From the NCBI GenBank assembly GCA_009778835.1, contig WRFK01000093.1, positions 1 to 6,446 of the forward strand: a stretch of DNA of 6,446 nt, in the 5' to 3' direction. Positions 1 through 5,879 of the stretch are shown here, one piece after another; within the stretch, counting starts at the first letter, position 1; every line of letters starts with the position of its first letter. A program made the translations under genes and the position numbers. This DNA comes from Spirochaetaceae bacterium. GTDB taxonomy: Bacteria; Spirochaetota; Spirochaetia; CADAEX01. The notes under the pieces were generated by a model. That model saw only the letters and a list, made by a program, of their open reading frames with translations. It was not told the DNA's origin and did no database searches.

Positions 1-204
1 AAGATCTAAATCAATTCCATTTGGCCAAGCTATTGTATCAAATGATACTTTAACCATTTTAAAAATATTTTTATCTTTTAAAATCTTAAACATTCCTGTA
101 TCCAAATATGGTCGCACATCAAATATTTTTGTCTCATTATTTTCAAAAGTCAGTTCCAATTTATAATCATCTAAAGCCTTTACTGCATTAACAGATAAAT
201 ACAT
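1..204 (-). CDS. DUF2442 domain protein, 3' end cut by left window edge
   Basis: The first 68 codons of a small protein are visible, from ATG at 204 down to position 1; the stop lies outside the window. The protein begins MYLSVNAVKALDDYKL and carries the DUF2442 hallmarks: a V-K-x-L-D-D-Y start, L-x-F-E-N, F-D-V-R-P-Y-L, G-M-F and W-P-N-G-I-D-L-D. The family is usually 75-90 residues long, so only about 10 residues are missing. The molecular function of DUF2442 is not established; its genes often sit beside DUF4160 genes, as here. The start is fixed by a Shine-Dalgarno sequence, AGAGGT, that overlaps the stop codon of the upstream DUF4160 gene, with only 8 bases between the two frames. A close paralogue lies at the right end of the window. 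Family assignment is firm; role is unknown. Confidence 0.85.
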   Translation of the reverse strand, partial: MYLSVNAVKALDDYKLELTFENNETKIFDVRPYLDTGMFKILKDKNIFKMVKVSFDTIAWPNGIDLDL

Positions 205-208
205 ATAT

Positions 209-214
209 ACCTCT
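209..214 (-). promoter_or_regulatory. Ribosome binding site overlapping the upstream stop codon
   Basis: On the minus strand AGAGGT starts inside the TAG stop of the DUF4160 gene (213-215) and ends 4 bases before the ATG of the DUF2442 gene. The arrangement implies one transcript and probably coupled translation of the two genes. Confidence 0.7.
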
Positions 215-479
215 ATTTTAACGGCTCAATATTAAATAGGATTTCGCCATTTTGTGCTAATTCCCAATTAGCCAGCAATTCATCCTTATGCAAAATCATC
301 CACGCAGAAACTAGTTTTTCCTTGTCCTTTGGCAAATACCCATCTGTTTTTTCGCCAGTTTTTATATCAAAAATTGCCCTTGATTTTTGATAGATAGCAT
401 GAATATGAGGAGGGTTATGTTCTTTTTTCCCCATATACATCCTAATTAGAATCCCAAAAAACATTGAAATCGTTGGCAT
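213..479 (-). CDS. DUF4160 domain protein
   Basis: This 88-residue protein starts MPTISMFFGILIRMYM, the characteristic opening of DUF4160, and has the signature E-H-N-P-P-H-I-H at residues 20-27. It also has the family's I-x-T-G-E at about 39-43, a G-x-L-P at about 47-50, and L-H-K-D-E-L-L-x-N-W near 63-72. Length is normal for the family (about 80-90). The His-rich H-x-P-P-H-x-H motif looks like a possible metal or catalytic site, but no activity is established. DUF4160 genes commonly precede DUF2442 genes, and such pairs have been suggested to behave like toxin-antitoxin or other small two-gene stress modules; that is not shown here. An AAGG Shine-Dalgarno lies 10 bases upstream of the ATG at 479. 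It is the first gene of a two-gene operon; no convincing promoter was found between it and the repeat at 557-625. Confidence 0.88.
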   Translation of the reverse strand: MPTISMFFGILIRMYMGKKEHNPPHIHAIYQKSRAIFDIKTGEKTDGYLPKDKEKLVSAWMILHKDELLANWELAQNGEILFNIEPLK

Positions 480-556
480 ATATAATTTACCTTACTAATT
501 TGTTCTTTTCAATAAATTTTACCTTTGGGTAAGAAATTCATCATAATGACAGCCCT

Positions 557-625
557 GTTATTGCGAGCGTAGCGAAGCAATCCAGCTAGATTGCTTCGTC
601 CTGCTTACGCAGAACTCGCAATGAC
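557..625. repeat. Palindromic intergenic repeat R1 (single hairpin element)
   Basis: A 69-bp imperfect inverted repeat. The left arm (557-582) runs from GTTATTGCGAG to CGAAGCAATC; the loop is 583-588; the right arm (589-625) runs from GATTGCTTCG to CTCGCAATGAC and carries a longer insert with the nested partial palindrome CTGCTTACGCAG. The stem could form in RNA from either strand. It begins 22 bases beyond the ssb stop codon and ends 78 bases upstream of the DUF4160 start. No run of T follows the stem in the ssb direction, so it is not a classical intrinsic terminator, though it could stabilise or define the mRNA 3' end. Confidence 0.85.
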
Positions 626-646
626 AGAATGCTGCCATCCATGGCG

Positions 647-1036
647 TCAACTTTCTATTTCTGCTTCTACCGTCTCTTCTTTTGCCTCTTCTTTGGATTC
701 ATCATTTTTTTTGAAAGGTTTAAATTCCACATGTTCAGCGACAATTTTTATTTTTGATTTGTTTTTACCTTCCTGATCCAGCCATCTGTCCTGTTTTACC
801 CTTCCTACAACACGCACTCCTCTCCCTTTTGTAAGGTGATCCCTGCATGCTTCTGCGAGTTTTGCCCAAGTTTCAACATCAAGATATGAAACCTCGCTCT
901 GGTATTCATCTTCCTGTTTATAATACCTGTTTGTCGCAATAGTGAATGAACAGATTGATGTCCCTTTGGCGTTTTCTGTAAAAATAGGATCTTTTGTAAG
1001 ATTCCCTTCTACAAGTATTGAGTTAAGATTATTCAT
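647..1036 (-). CDS. ssb: Single-stranded DNA-binding protein
   Basis: A 129-residue SSB that coats single-stranded DNA in replication, recombination and repair, normally as a tetramer of OB folds. The OB fold spans about residues 1-108. It shows the opening N-S-I-L-V-E-G-N-L-T-K-D-P (5-17), F-T-I-A-T-N-R-Y-Y (31-39), Y-L-D-V-E-T-W (51-57), G-R-G-V-R-V-V-G-R (71-79) and the final strand I-V-A-E-H-V-E-F (98-105). The sequence resembles Treponema-type SSBs. The tail (about 111-129) is short and acidic, rich in E, and ends E-A-E-I-E-S without the classical D-D-I-P-F tip. An excellent Shine-Dalgarno, GGAGGT, ends 4 bases before the ATG. Chromosomal ssb often sits with rpsF and rpsR; here it stands alone with its own promoter and repeats on both sides. 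Confidence 0.95.
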   Translation of the reverse strand: MNNLNSILVEGNLTKDPIFTENAKGTSICSFTIATNRYYKQEDEYQSEVSYLDVETWAKLAEACRDHLTKGRGVRVVGRVKQDRWLDQEGKNKSKIKIVAEHVEFKPFKKNDESKEEAKEETVEAEIES

Positions 1037-1106
1037 TTTTACCTCCGTTTTTATAAAAAAATTAACAGGGTAATTATTTAATCTGATTCATAATTTGAGA
1101 AAAAAT

Positions 1107-1135
1107 ATTATAAAATTTAAGCAGAACTCTGTCAT
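1107..1135 (-). promoter_or_regulatory. Probable ssb promoter whose -35 box overlaps a repeat end
   Basis: On the minus strand a perfect -10, TATAAT (1107-1112), sits 17 bases from ATGACA (1130-1135), which matches the -35 consensus TTGACA at five of six positions. Five bases of that -35 box belong to the outer end of repeat cluster R2, which begins at 1131. Predicted transcription starts near 1100, giving a leader of roughly 64 bases before the ssb ATG. A weaker alternative nearer the gene is TTCTCA, 17 bases, AATAAT. Confidence 0.6.
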
Positions 1136-1147
1136 TGCGAGTTCTGC
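1121..1147. repeat. 9-bp perfect inverted repeat across the ssb -35 region
   Basis: GCAGAACTC (1121-1129) and GAGTTCTGC (1139-1147) are exact inverted copies separated by 9 bases that include almost all of the -35 box. One half is outside and one half inside repeat R2. It could be a protein-binding site or simply part of an extended repeat unit; the sequence does not decide. Confidence 0.5.
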
Positions 1148-1427
1148 GTAAGCAGGACGAAGCAATCTAGTGGATTGCTTCGCTATCGCTCGTAATGACT
1201 GGGGGAGATTGCTTCGCTATCGCTTGCAATGACAAGACTATTCGCTCGATGACATGGATTGCTTCGTCGCTTTGCTCCTCGCAATGACTGGGGTGGCTCG
1301 CAATGACACGAGCCTATCGCTAGCAATGACAAGGCTATCGCTCGATGACATGGATTGCTTCGTCGCTTTGCTCCTCGCAATGACTGGTAATCGCTCGCAA
1401 TGACACGAGCCTATCGCTCGCAATGAC
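1131..1427. repeat. Repeat cluster R2 (complex array of palindromic repeat arms)
   Basis: This stretch fills most of the gap between ssb and the kinase gene and consists almost wholly of repeat arms. It opens with a complete 69-bp hairpin element (1131-1199), a second copy of the R1 type in inverted orientation: its arm with the GCAGGA-type insert faces ssb, as does that of R1. Then come single arms in one orientation: 1207-1233 (short arm) and 1257-1288 and 1353-1384 (32-bp arms), with partial arms between, ending with CGCAATGAC at 1427. The last 17 bases overlap the end of the kinase coding region. Open frames here translate to repeat-derived peptides and lack ribosome binding sites. Confidence 0.9.
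1226..1419. repeat. 97-bp tandem duplication inside R2
   Basis: Two adjacent 97-bp units (1226-1322 and 1323-1419) both begin GCAATGACAAG and align throughout, with a one-base deletion and a compensating one-base insertion plus a few substitutions. A third unit start (GCAATGAC, 1420-1427) closes the array. The pattern indicates local expansion by slippage or unequal exchange. Confidence 0.85.
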
Positions 1428-4400
1428 TTTTCTTCAAATAAATATGGAGCTTGCTCAAAACCATCTCTAAATTTAGCGGTTTCCCGACATGACTGTTCAT
1501 GCCGGCAGCCAGGCACTTTTCAATATCTTCCCGAAAAACATTCGCGGTCATGGCGACAATAGGAATAGTTTTAGCCTGCGGAATATTAAGTGAGCGGATA
1601 GCCCTCGTTGCCTGATATCCATCCATCCTGGGCATCTGTATATCCATAAAAATCATGCTGTACTTATCCGGAGCTTCTCTGAACATTTTGACAGCTTCTT
1701 CGCCGTTTTCCGCGCAATCAATATTAATCAACGTTGGCTCAAGCAGGGCCTGCACAATTTCACGGTTGATCTCGACATCCTCAACAAGCAAAATGCAATG
1801 TCCTTCAAATTGCTCGACAATATTTGCCTCTATGTCATCTGCTGGTTTTTGCTGCTGCGTGTAAATTACGCTATTAATAATATCCAGTATTGATGATGGG
1901 AATAATGGTTTTTGTAAAAATTTATCAACCCCCACCCTTTTCGCTTCTTCCTCAATCAAACTCCATTCAATGGATGATATCATGACCACATAGGATTTAG
2001 TTTTGAATTCCAAATCTCTTGCTTTCAGCGTTTCCGTCAATACCATGCCATCGATACCCGGCAATTTCCAATCTACAAAATAGATGTCATAAACGCCGTT
2101 TTGCTCAATTAACTGAAGCGCCTCTTCGCCGCTTTTTGCTGTATCGCATGAAGCTCCGAATCCTTTTATAACTTCCTGGAAAAACACTATCATTAACGAA
2201 TCGTCATCAACAACAAGGATGCGGATATTTTTTAAATCAGGAATAGTCTGCTTTTTTTCCTCGGCATATTTAGTTTGAATGGTAAAAGCAAAAGTAGCTC
2301 CTGCTCCAATTTCTGACTCAACCCATATTCTGCCGCCCATCATTTCTACAATGCCTTTGGAAATGGAAAGACCAAGACCTGTGCCGCCAAATTGTCTTGC
2401 GATGTTGTTTTCGGCCTGCTGGAAGGATTGGAACAAATTGGCCTGCTGTTCGGATTTGATGCCAATGCCTGTGTCTGTAATCGCAAACTTTATTGTACAT
2501 ACGCCATTTTCTTCACCCATGAATTTTATATCAAGCTTGATAGAACCTTTCTCGGGCGTAAATTTTACCGCATTTCCAATCAGGTTTGTAATAACCTGCG
2601 CCAGCCGCTGTTCATCTCCAATCAGGTTTTTGGGGATTAAATGATCGATATTTATGGAAAATGTCTGCTGCTTTTCGCTAATACGAATATTATTTACATT
2701 TTCAACCTGATGCAGCATCCTCTCAAGATTAAACTTCATATACGACAGCTCAAACTTGCCTGCTTCAATTTTGGACATATCCAAAATATCGTTTATTATG
2801 CCAAGAAGATGTTTTGAGGCATAGTCAATCCTGGCAAGGCAGTAATTCTTCCGCTCAATATTAGACGCAGATCTTCCAATCGAGGTCATCCCAATAATAG
2901 CATTCATGGGTGTACGTATCTCGTGACTCATGTTGGCTAAAAAAACAGACTTGGCTACTGAGGCAGAATGCGCTTCGGCCTGCTTCTTAGCCAGAAAGTT
3001 TAAAAAGAATACAAGCCCGCAGATGATCAGCAAAAGTAACACTGCTACTACCAGCGCCAGCCTGAACTCAAGAGGATTGGATTCCCATACAGGTAATATG
3101 CGGTTAATGATTATATGCCCGGCAGGCAGAGCTCTTACATCTATGCTGTATCTTTTGGCTGTATTATAGTCAAACTGCCATTCGTTAAATAATGCTGAAT
3201 AAAAAATAATAGGAAGTTCCACAGGCTGCGTCCCTTTTAGTATCTCAATAGCCATAAAAGCAGCTAAAACGCTTTGCGCAGAAGTATCAGAAATCATCCC
3301 GCCCAATGTTCCATTTCCAATATAAGAAGTAGTCACACAAAAAACAGGCCTAACAGATGCTGCAGCAACCAGCCTCTGTATATCTGTTTCTGAAAAAAAT
3401 GTAGTATCTCTGTCTGCAATATAATTTCCTATTAAAACCAGCGTATCTGGTCCAAAACCGCGTATATCCTCCAATATCTCGACAAATGGCTTATTTTCAC
3501 TAAATTCAAACTCCACAGGAAAATTGCAGGATTCTATATCTTTCAGCAGGATGTTCCTCATTTTTATACTTCTGGAGAGTGTGTAACCATTCAAAATAAA
3601 AATTTTGCGTGTCTTGGGGTATAGGCGCAGCATTTCTGAGACTGTTTCATAGAAAGAAACTGTTTCGGAAAGACCGGTAACATACTCTTCCATGCCATAT
3701 AGCATGGAAATATCGAGATTGTTAACTCCGCAAAATACAATTGGCACCCTGGGAAACAGCATATAGTAATTGTTAAGCGCAAATTCTAATGCTTCATTAT
3801 CAGAAGCAATAATCAAGTCTGGGCTACGCTCAATACAATAAGCGCGGATTATATCTGAGTTGATGGATACAAAGCTAACCCTGTTATGGTTTTCGTATGA
3901 ATTTAAATTGAAATTTTTGTATTCTATTCCCGGATTTTGTTCAATGGTTTGGCGGATAGCCTCTATTTGGCTGCGCTCCCGGTCAATCTGCATATTATAA
4001 GAGCTTATGTGCAGTACAAGTTGCTTGCTGCCCGATGTACGCCAGCTATTTCGAATTGATTCCAGAGTGCCGTCTTTAATCATTTCCCTGTAAGTTTTTT
4101 CAAGCAAAGGGACCAAATAATCGTGATCCTTGTTTACATAGCTATAGCATGGCAGACGCTCAATAACATTAACCTTCTTTATACCTGTGGGGAGCTTAAA
4201 TTCATAAGCCAGACGGGGAAGGACAACCACATCTGCCTCTTTATTAAGCAAAGCCTCCCACACCTCCTCAAGTTCATTTACAGCAATGAGTTTAGAGGCT
4301 CTTGCCCGCGGAGCATTATTTGCTACATACTGATTCTGCCAGCGATAGCAGAGCCTTAATCCTGCCATATCGCTCCATGTGGAAAACTGATATGAATCAT

Positions 4401-4752
4401 CGCTGCGAATAAAAGCAGTAAATTCTACATACTCAATGGGTACAGGAACTTTCAATAAATTAGGATATCGCAAATCCCAGCCATCGGTCTGGACAGGCAA
4501 AATAGCAGCATCGCCGTAGTTTACATCAGCTATGGAGGTGCGCATTCCAGTCACCTTTGCAACCATTTGATACCCACAACGTTTTAATGCTGTATACAGT
4601 ATACGGCTTAAGATGATCGACTGGTCATCGCTCATGGCAACCTTGATTGTGGGTTGATCAGCTTGCTGCGCCCAAACAGGAATTTGCACATACTGTATAG
4701 ATAAAACAATGAATAGAATGCTTAGGAATAGCTTAACTTTATTGCCCAACAC
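1411..4752 (-). CDS. Hybrid sensor histidine kinase with two binding-protein-like sensor domains and two receivers
   Basis: An 1113-residue membrane-bound sensor kinase. Residues 1-28 form a signal peptide with likely cleavage after V-W-A. About 33-240 resemble a type-2 periplasmic solute-binding domain (SBP_bac_3-like). About 245-540 resemble the ABC_sub_bind family (PF04392-like), including F-P-R-V-P-I-V-F-C-G-V-N-N. A membrane span lies at about 564-587. HisKA follows with S-H-E-I-R-T-P (phospho-acceptor H610), then HATPase_c with N box (N727), D-T-G-I-G (760-764) and G-G-T-G-L-G-L (789-795). Receiver 1 (about 844-960) has D849/D850, acceptor D894 and K948; receiver 2 (about 986-1103) has E991/D992, acceptor D1037, T1069 and K1091. 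All key residues are present, so it should autophosphorylate on a ligand cue and relay phosphate. No HPt domain or separate output regulator is in the window. The last five residues and stop are read from repeat R2. Ligand unknown. Confidence 0.93.
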   Translation of the reverse strand: MLGNKVKLFLSILFIVLSIQYVQIPVWAQQADQPTIKVAMSDDQSIILSRILYTALKRCGYQMVAKVTGMRTSIADVNYGDAAILPVQTDGWDLRYPNLLKVPVPIEYVEFTAFIRSDDSYQFSTWSDMAGLRLCYRWQNQYVANNAPRARASKLIAVNELEEVWEALLNKEADVVVLPRLAYEFKLPTGIKKVNVIERLPCYSYVNKDHDYLVPLLEKTYREMIKDGTLESIRNSWRTSGSKQLVLHISSYNMQIDRERSQIEAIRQTIEQNPGIEYKNFNLNSYENHNRVSFVSINSDIIRAYCIERSPDLIIASDNEALEFALNNYYMLFPRVPIVFCGVNNLDISMLYGMEEYVTGLSETVSFYETVSEMLRLYPKTRKIFILNGYTLSRSIKMRNILLKDIESCNFPVEFEFSENKPFVEILEDIRGFGPDTLVLIGNYIADRDTTFFSETDIQRLVAAASVRPVFCVTTSYIGNGTLGGMISDTSAQSVLAAFMAIEILKGTQPVELPIIFYSALFNEWQFDYNTAKRYSIDVRALPAGHIIINRILPVWESNPLEFRLALVVAVLLLLIICGLVFFLNFLAKKQAEAHSASVAKSVFLANMSHEIRTPMNAIIGMTSIGRSASNIERKNYCLARIDYASKHLLGIINDILDMSKIEAGKFELSYMKFNLERMLHQVENVNNIRISEKQQTFSINIDHLIPKNLIGDEQRLAQVITNLIGNAVKFTPEKGSIKLDIKFMGEENGVCTIKFAITDTGIGIKSEQQANLFQSFQQAENNIARQFGGTGLGLSISKGIVEMMGGRIWVESEIGAGATFAFTIQTKYAEEKKQTIPDLKNIRILVVDDDSLMIVFFQEVIKGFGASCDTAKSGEEALQLIEQNGVYDIYFVDWKLPGIDGMVLTETLKARDLEFKTKSYVVMISSIEWSLIEEEAKRVGVDKFLQKPLFPSSILDIINSVIYTQQQKPADDIEANIVEQFEGHCILLVEDVEINREIVQALLEPTLINIDCAENGEEAVKMFREAPDKYSMIFMDIQMPRMDGYQATRAIRSLNIPQAKTIPIVAMTANVFREDIEKCLAAGMNSHVGKPLNLEMVLSKLHIYLKKSHCER

Positions 4753-4761
4753 CAGTCTCCG
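4749..4761 (-). promoter_or_regulatory. Non-ATG start region of the kinase gene
   Basis: The kinase frame is closed by a TGA only four codons above GTG 4752, and the next in-frame ATG is codon 40, beyond the signal peptide. The start must therefore be GTG 4752 or the following TTG 4749. The Shine-Dalgarno CGGAG (4757-4761) is 4 bases from GTG and 7 from TTG, so TTG has the better spacing. Either would lower initiation compared with ATG. Confidence 0.7.
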
Positions 4762-4784
4762 TCATAAAATGGCTTTTAATTTTA

Positions 4785-4793
4785 ATGTTACAT
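4785..4793. promoter_or_regulatory. Candidate operator, site 1 (ATGTTACAT)
   Basis: A 9-bp palindrome with a single central base, lying in the predicted leader of the kinase transcript. The same palindrome recurs 101 bp away at 4886-4894, read on the other strand. Function is inferred only from symmetry, recurrence and position. Confidence 0.35.
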
Positions 4794-4827
4794 TTTTGAT
4801 AATGTATTAGCTTCAAAGGCAATATCT

Positions 4828-4836
4828 ATTATACCA
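4828..4836 (-). promoter_or_regulatory. Probable kinase promoter (extended -10)
   Basis: The minus strand reads TGGTATAAT, a perfect -10 hexamer preceded by the TG of an extended -10 element; no good -35 is found 16-18 bases further up, which is typical of extended -10 promoters. Predicted start of transcription is near 4821, about 69 bases above the GTG. Confidence 0.6.
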
Positions 4837-4885
4837 TAAATTAAAGCAAAAAGAGTACCTCCGATATTATTTTAGAGGGAAAAAT

Positions 4886-4894
4886 ATGTAACAT
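4886..4894. promoter_or_regulatory. Candidate operator, site 2 (ATGTAACAT)
   Basis: The second copy of the palindrome at 4785-4793 in reverse-complement form. It lies 30 bases upstream of the -35 box of the lipoprotein promoter and on the far upstream side of the kinase promoter, so one bound regulator could affect both genes. Confidence 0.35.
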
Positions 4895-4924
4895 TTGCTA
4901 ATAGTAAAATAATAGCAAGTTAAT

Positions 4925-4953
4925 TTGACAAAAAAAAGTATTAGCGATAAAGT
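4925..4953 (+). promoter_or_regulatory. Probable lipoprotein gene promoter
   Basis: A perfect -35, TTGACA (4925-4930), is followed after exactly 17 bases by TAAAGT (4948-4953), which matches TATAAT at four of six positions. The predicted start is near 4960, leaving a leader of about 20 bases. Confidence 0.6.
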
Positions 4954-4980
4954 TATAAAAAACCACAAAAGAGGTTCCCA

Positions 4981-5622
4981 ATGAAATATATTTTTATAAA
5001 AAAATTAGCCAACAGGCCATCCAGGCGATATATTATTTTTTCTTTATTTTTTCTTATTGCTGTATTATTGCTTATTTTATCCTGCGATACCACAAAACCA
5101 TATCTTAAATCAACAGAACCAGCTCTGCAGACAGCAGAGTTAAATGAAATATATGTAGAATGTCTCTATCTGAATTATAATGATCTTGAAAAAAAACATG
5201 GTTTTAAAGGAAACCCATTTCTCCCTCCGGAATTAGGGCTAACCCCCAAACAGATGATAGTTTTTGATCTTAAAATAACAAAAAATGACAGTGCTCCTGT
5301 AGTGCTTAACATAAAGGATGTTGAGCTTAATTTTGGGGATAAAAAATATAGCCCAATGAGCCATCTTGATATGGATCTAAAAATCGAAGAATATGCTGAA
5401 AGAAATTATATTTTACAGGAAAATAGAGTTGCAAAAAAGTTTATGTTTCCCTACGTAACAACTGTTAGAGGAAATAGTACAACATCCGGATATATGGTAT
5501 TTATGGGGACTTTTAGAGGAAACAATGTTCCAACAGAGCTTATCCTTTCGTTTAAAACTGCAGATAAAAACAGCGCTGCTGATATTACATTTGCTTACAC
5601 CTTAACTTTGATGAAAAAGTAG
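4981..5622 (+). CDS. Putative lipoprotein of unknown function
   Basis: A 213-residue protein I do not recognise beyond its export signal. Residues 1-20 are strongly basic (K2, K7, K8, R12, R15, R16), about 18-34 are hydrophobic, and the segment ends L-I-L-S-C, a relaxed lipobox with lipidation expected at C35. Leucine at -2 departs from the Gram-negative consensus but such lipoboxes are common in spirochaetes. The mature part (about 178 residues) alternates short hydrophobic and polar stretches, as expected of a beta-sandwich, with a conspicuous P-F-L-P-P-E-L-G-L-T-P at about 79-89. No catalytic motif or second membrane segment is visible. AGAGGT lies 5 bases upstream of the ATG. The gene is divergent from the sensor kinase and has a strong promoter, so it could be a target or partner of that kinase, which is inference. 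Cell-envelope location is likely. Confidence 0.82.
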   Translation: MKYIFIKKLANRPSRRYIIFSLFFLIAVLLLILSCDTTKPYLKSTEPALQTAELNEIYVECLYLNYNDLEKKHGFKGNPFLPPELGLTPKQMIVFDLKITKNDSAPVVLNIKDVELNFGDKKYSPMSHLDMDLKIEEYAERNYILQENRVAKKFMFPYVTTVRGNSTTSGYMVFMGTFRGNNVPTELILSFKTADKNSAADITFAYTLTLMKK

Positions 5623-5631
5623 TAGAATTCT

Positions 5632-5823
5632 GTCATTGCGAGTTCTACCAGCTCATCTGTCATTGCGAGGAGCAAAGCGACGAAGCAATCTCCAGTCATT
5701 GCGAGTTCTACCAGCTCATCTGTCATTGCGAGGAGCAAAGCGACGAAGCAATCCAGTCGTCTTTGTATTCTAGATTGCTTCGCTATCGCTCGCAATGACA
5801 CGAGGCTATCAGCTCGCAATGAC
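5632..5823. repeat. Repeat cluster R3
   Basis: The array starts 10 bases beyond the lipoprotein stop. It begins with a tandem pair of 63-bp units (starts 5632 and 5695), each made of a 27-bp truncated arm (GTCATTGCGAGTTCTACCAG plus 7 bases) and a 32-bp arm. The second 32-bp arm pairs with a right arm to form a 78-bp hairpin element (5722-5799). A partial arm ending CTCGCAATGAC closes the cluster at 5823. The following stretch to 5879 holds no gene or clear signal. Confidence 0.9.
5722..5799. repeat. 78-bp hairpin element, copy 1
   Basis: A complete element with a 32-bp left arm, a 19-base loop and a 27-bp right arm (from GATTGCTTCG to CTCGCAATGAC). It is identical by eye, base for base, to the copy at 5934-6011, loop included. 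The arms match at their 11-bp outer and 10-bp inner ends but differ in the middle. Confidence 0.88.
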
Positions 5824-5879
5824 GAGGTCTATTCGGATAAAAATGTAAAAAGATAGTTACAAGGCTTTTCAACGCACCA

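Noticed and set aside
487..513. Promoter TTGAAA - 17 bases - TAAATT for the DUF4160 gene
   Set aside because: The -10 would overlap the ribosome binding site and place the transcription start at the ATG itself, leaving the Shine-Dalgarno outside the message.
519..532. Small inverted repeat TTACC/GGTAA upstream of the DUF4160 gene as an operator
   Set aside because: A 5-bp stem in AT-rich DNA is expected by chance and no second copy was found.
557..625. Classical intrinsic terminator after ssb
   Set aside because: The hairpin is strong, but no T-run follows it in the direction of ssb transcription; it is recorded as a repeat instead.
591..776. Plus-strand 61-codon open frame
   Set aside because: It spans repeat R1 and the antisense of ssb, with no ribosome binding site or recognisable protein.
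557..1199. Composite transposon carrying ssb
   Set aside because: The inverted elements carry no transposase and no target-site duplication was recognised; the arrangement is kept only as a finding about inverted repeats.
1183..1516. Two minus-strand open frames over R2
   Set aside because: Their translations are repeated peptides (R-S-N-P, C-H-C-E-R types) from the repeat arms, one also overlaps the kinase end in another frame, and neither has a ribosome binding site.
2279..2644. Plus-strand 121-codon open frame within the kinase gene
   Set aside because: It is antisense to the conserved HATPase domain, whose motifs are intact on the minus strand; it is a shadow frame.
5821..5845. Remnant of a second copy of the small gene's 3' end
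   Set aside because: About 21 bases resemble the end of the gene at 6017, but the match is confined to the repeat edge and nothing upstream in that frame resembles the protein.
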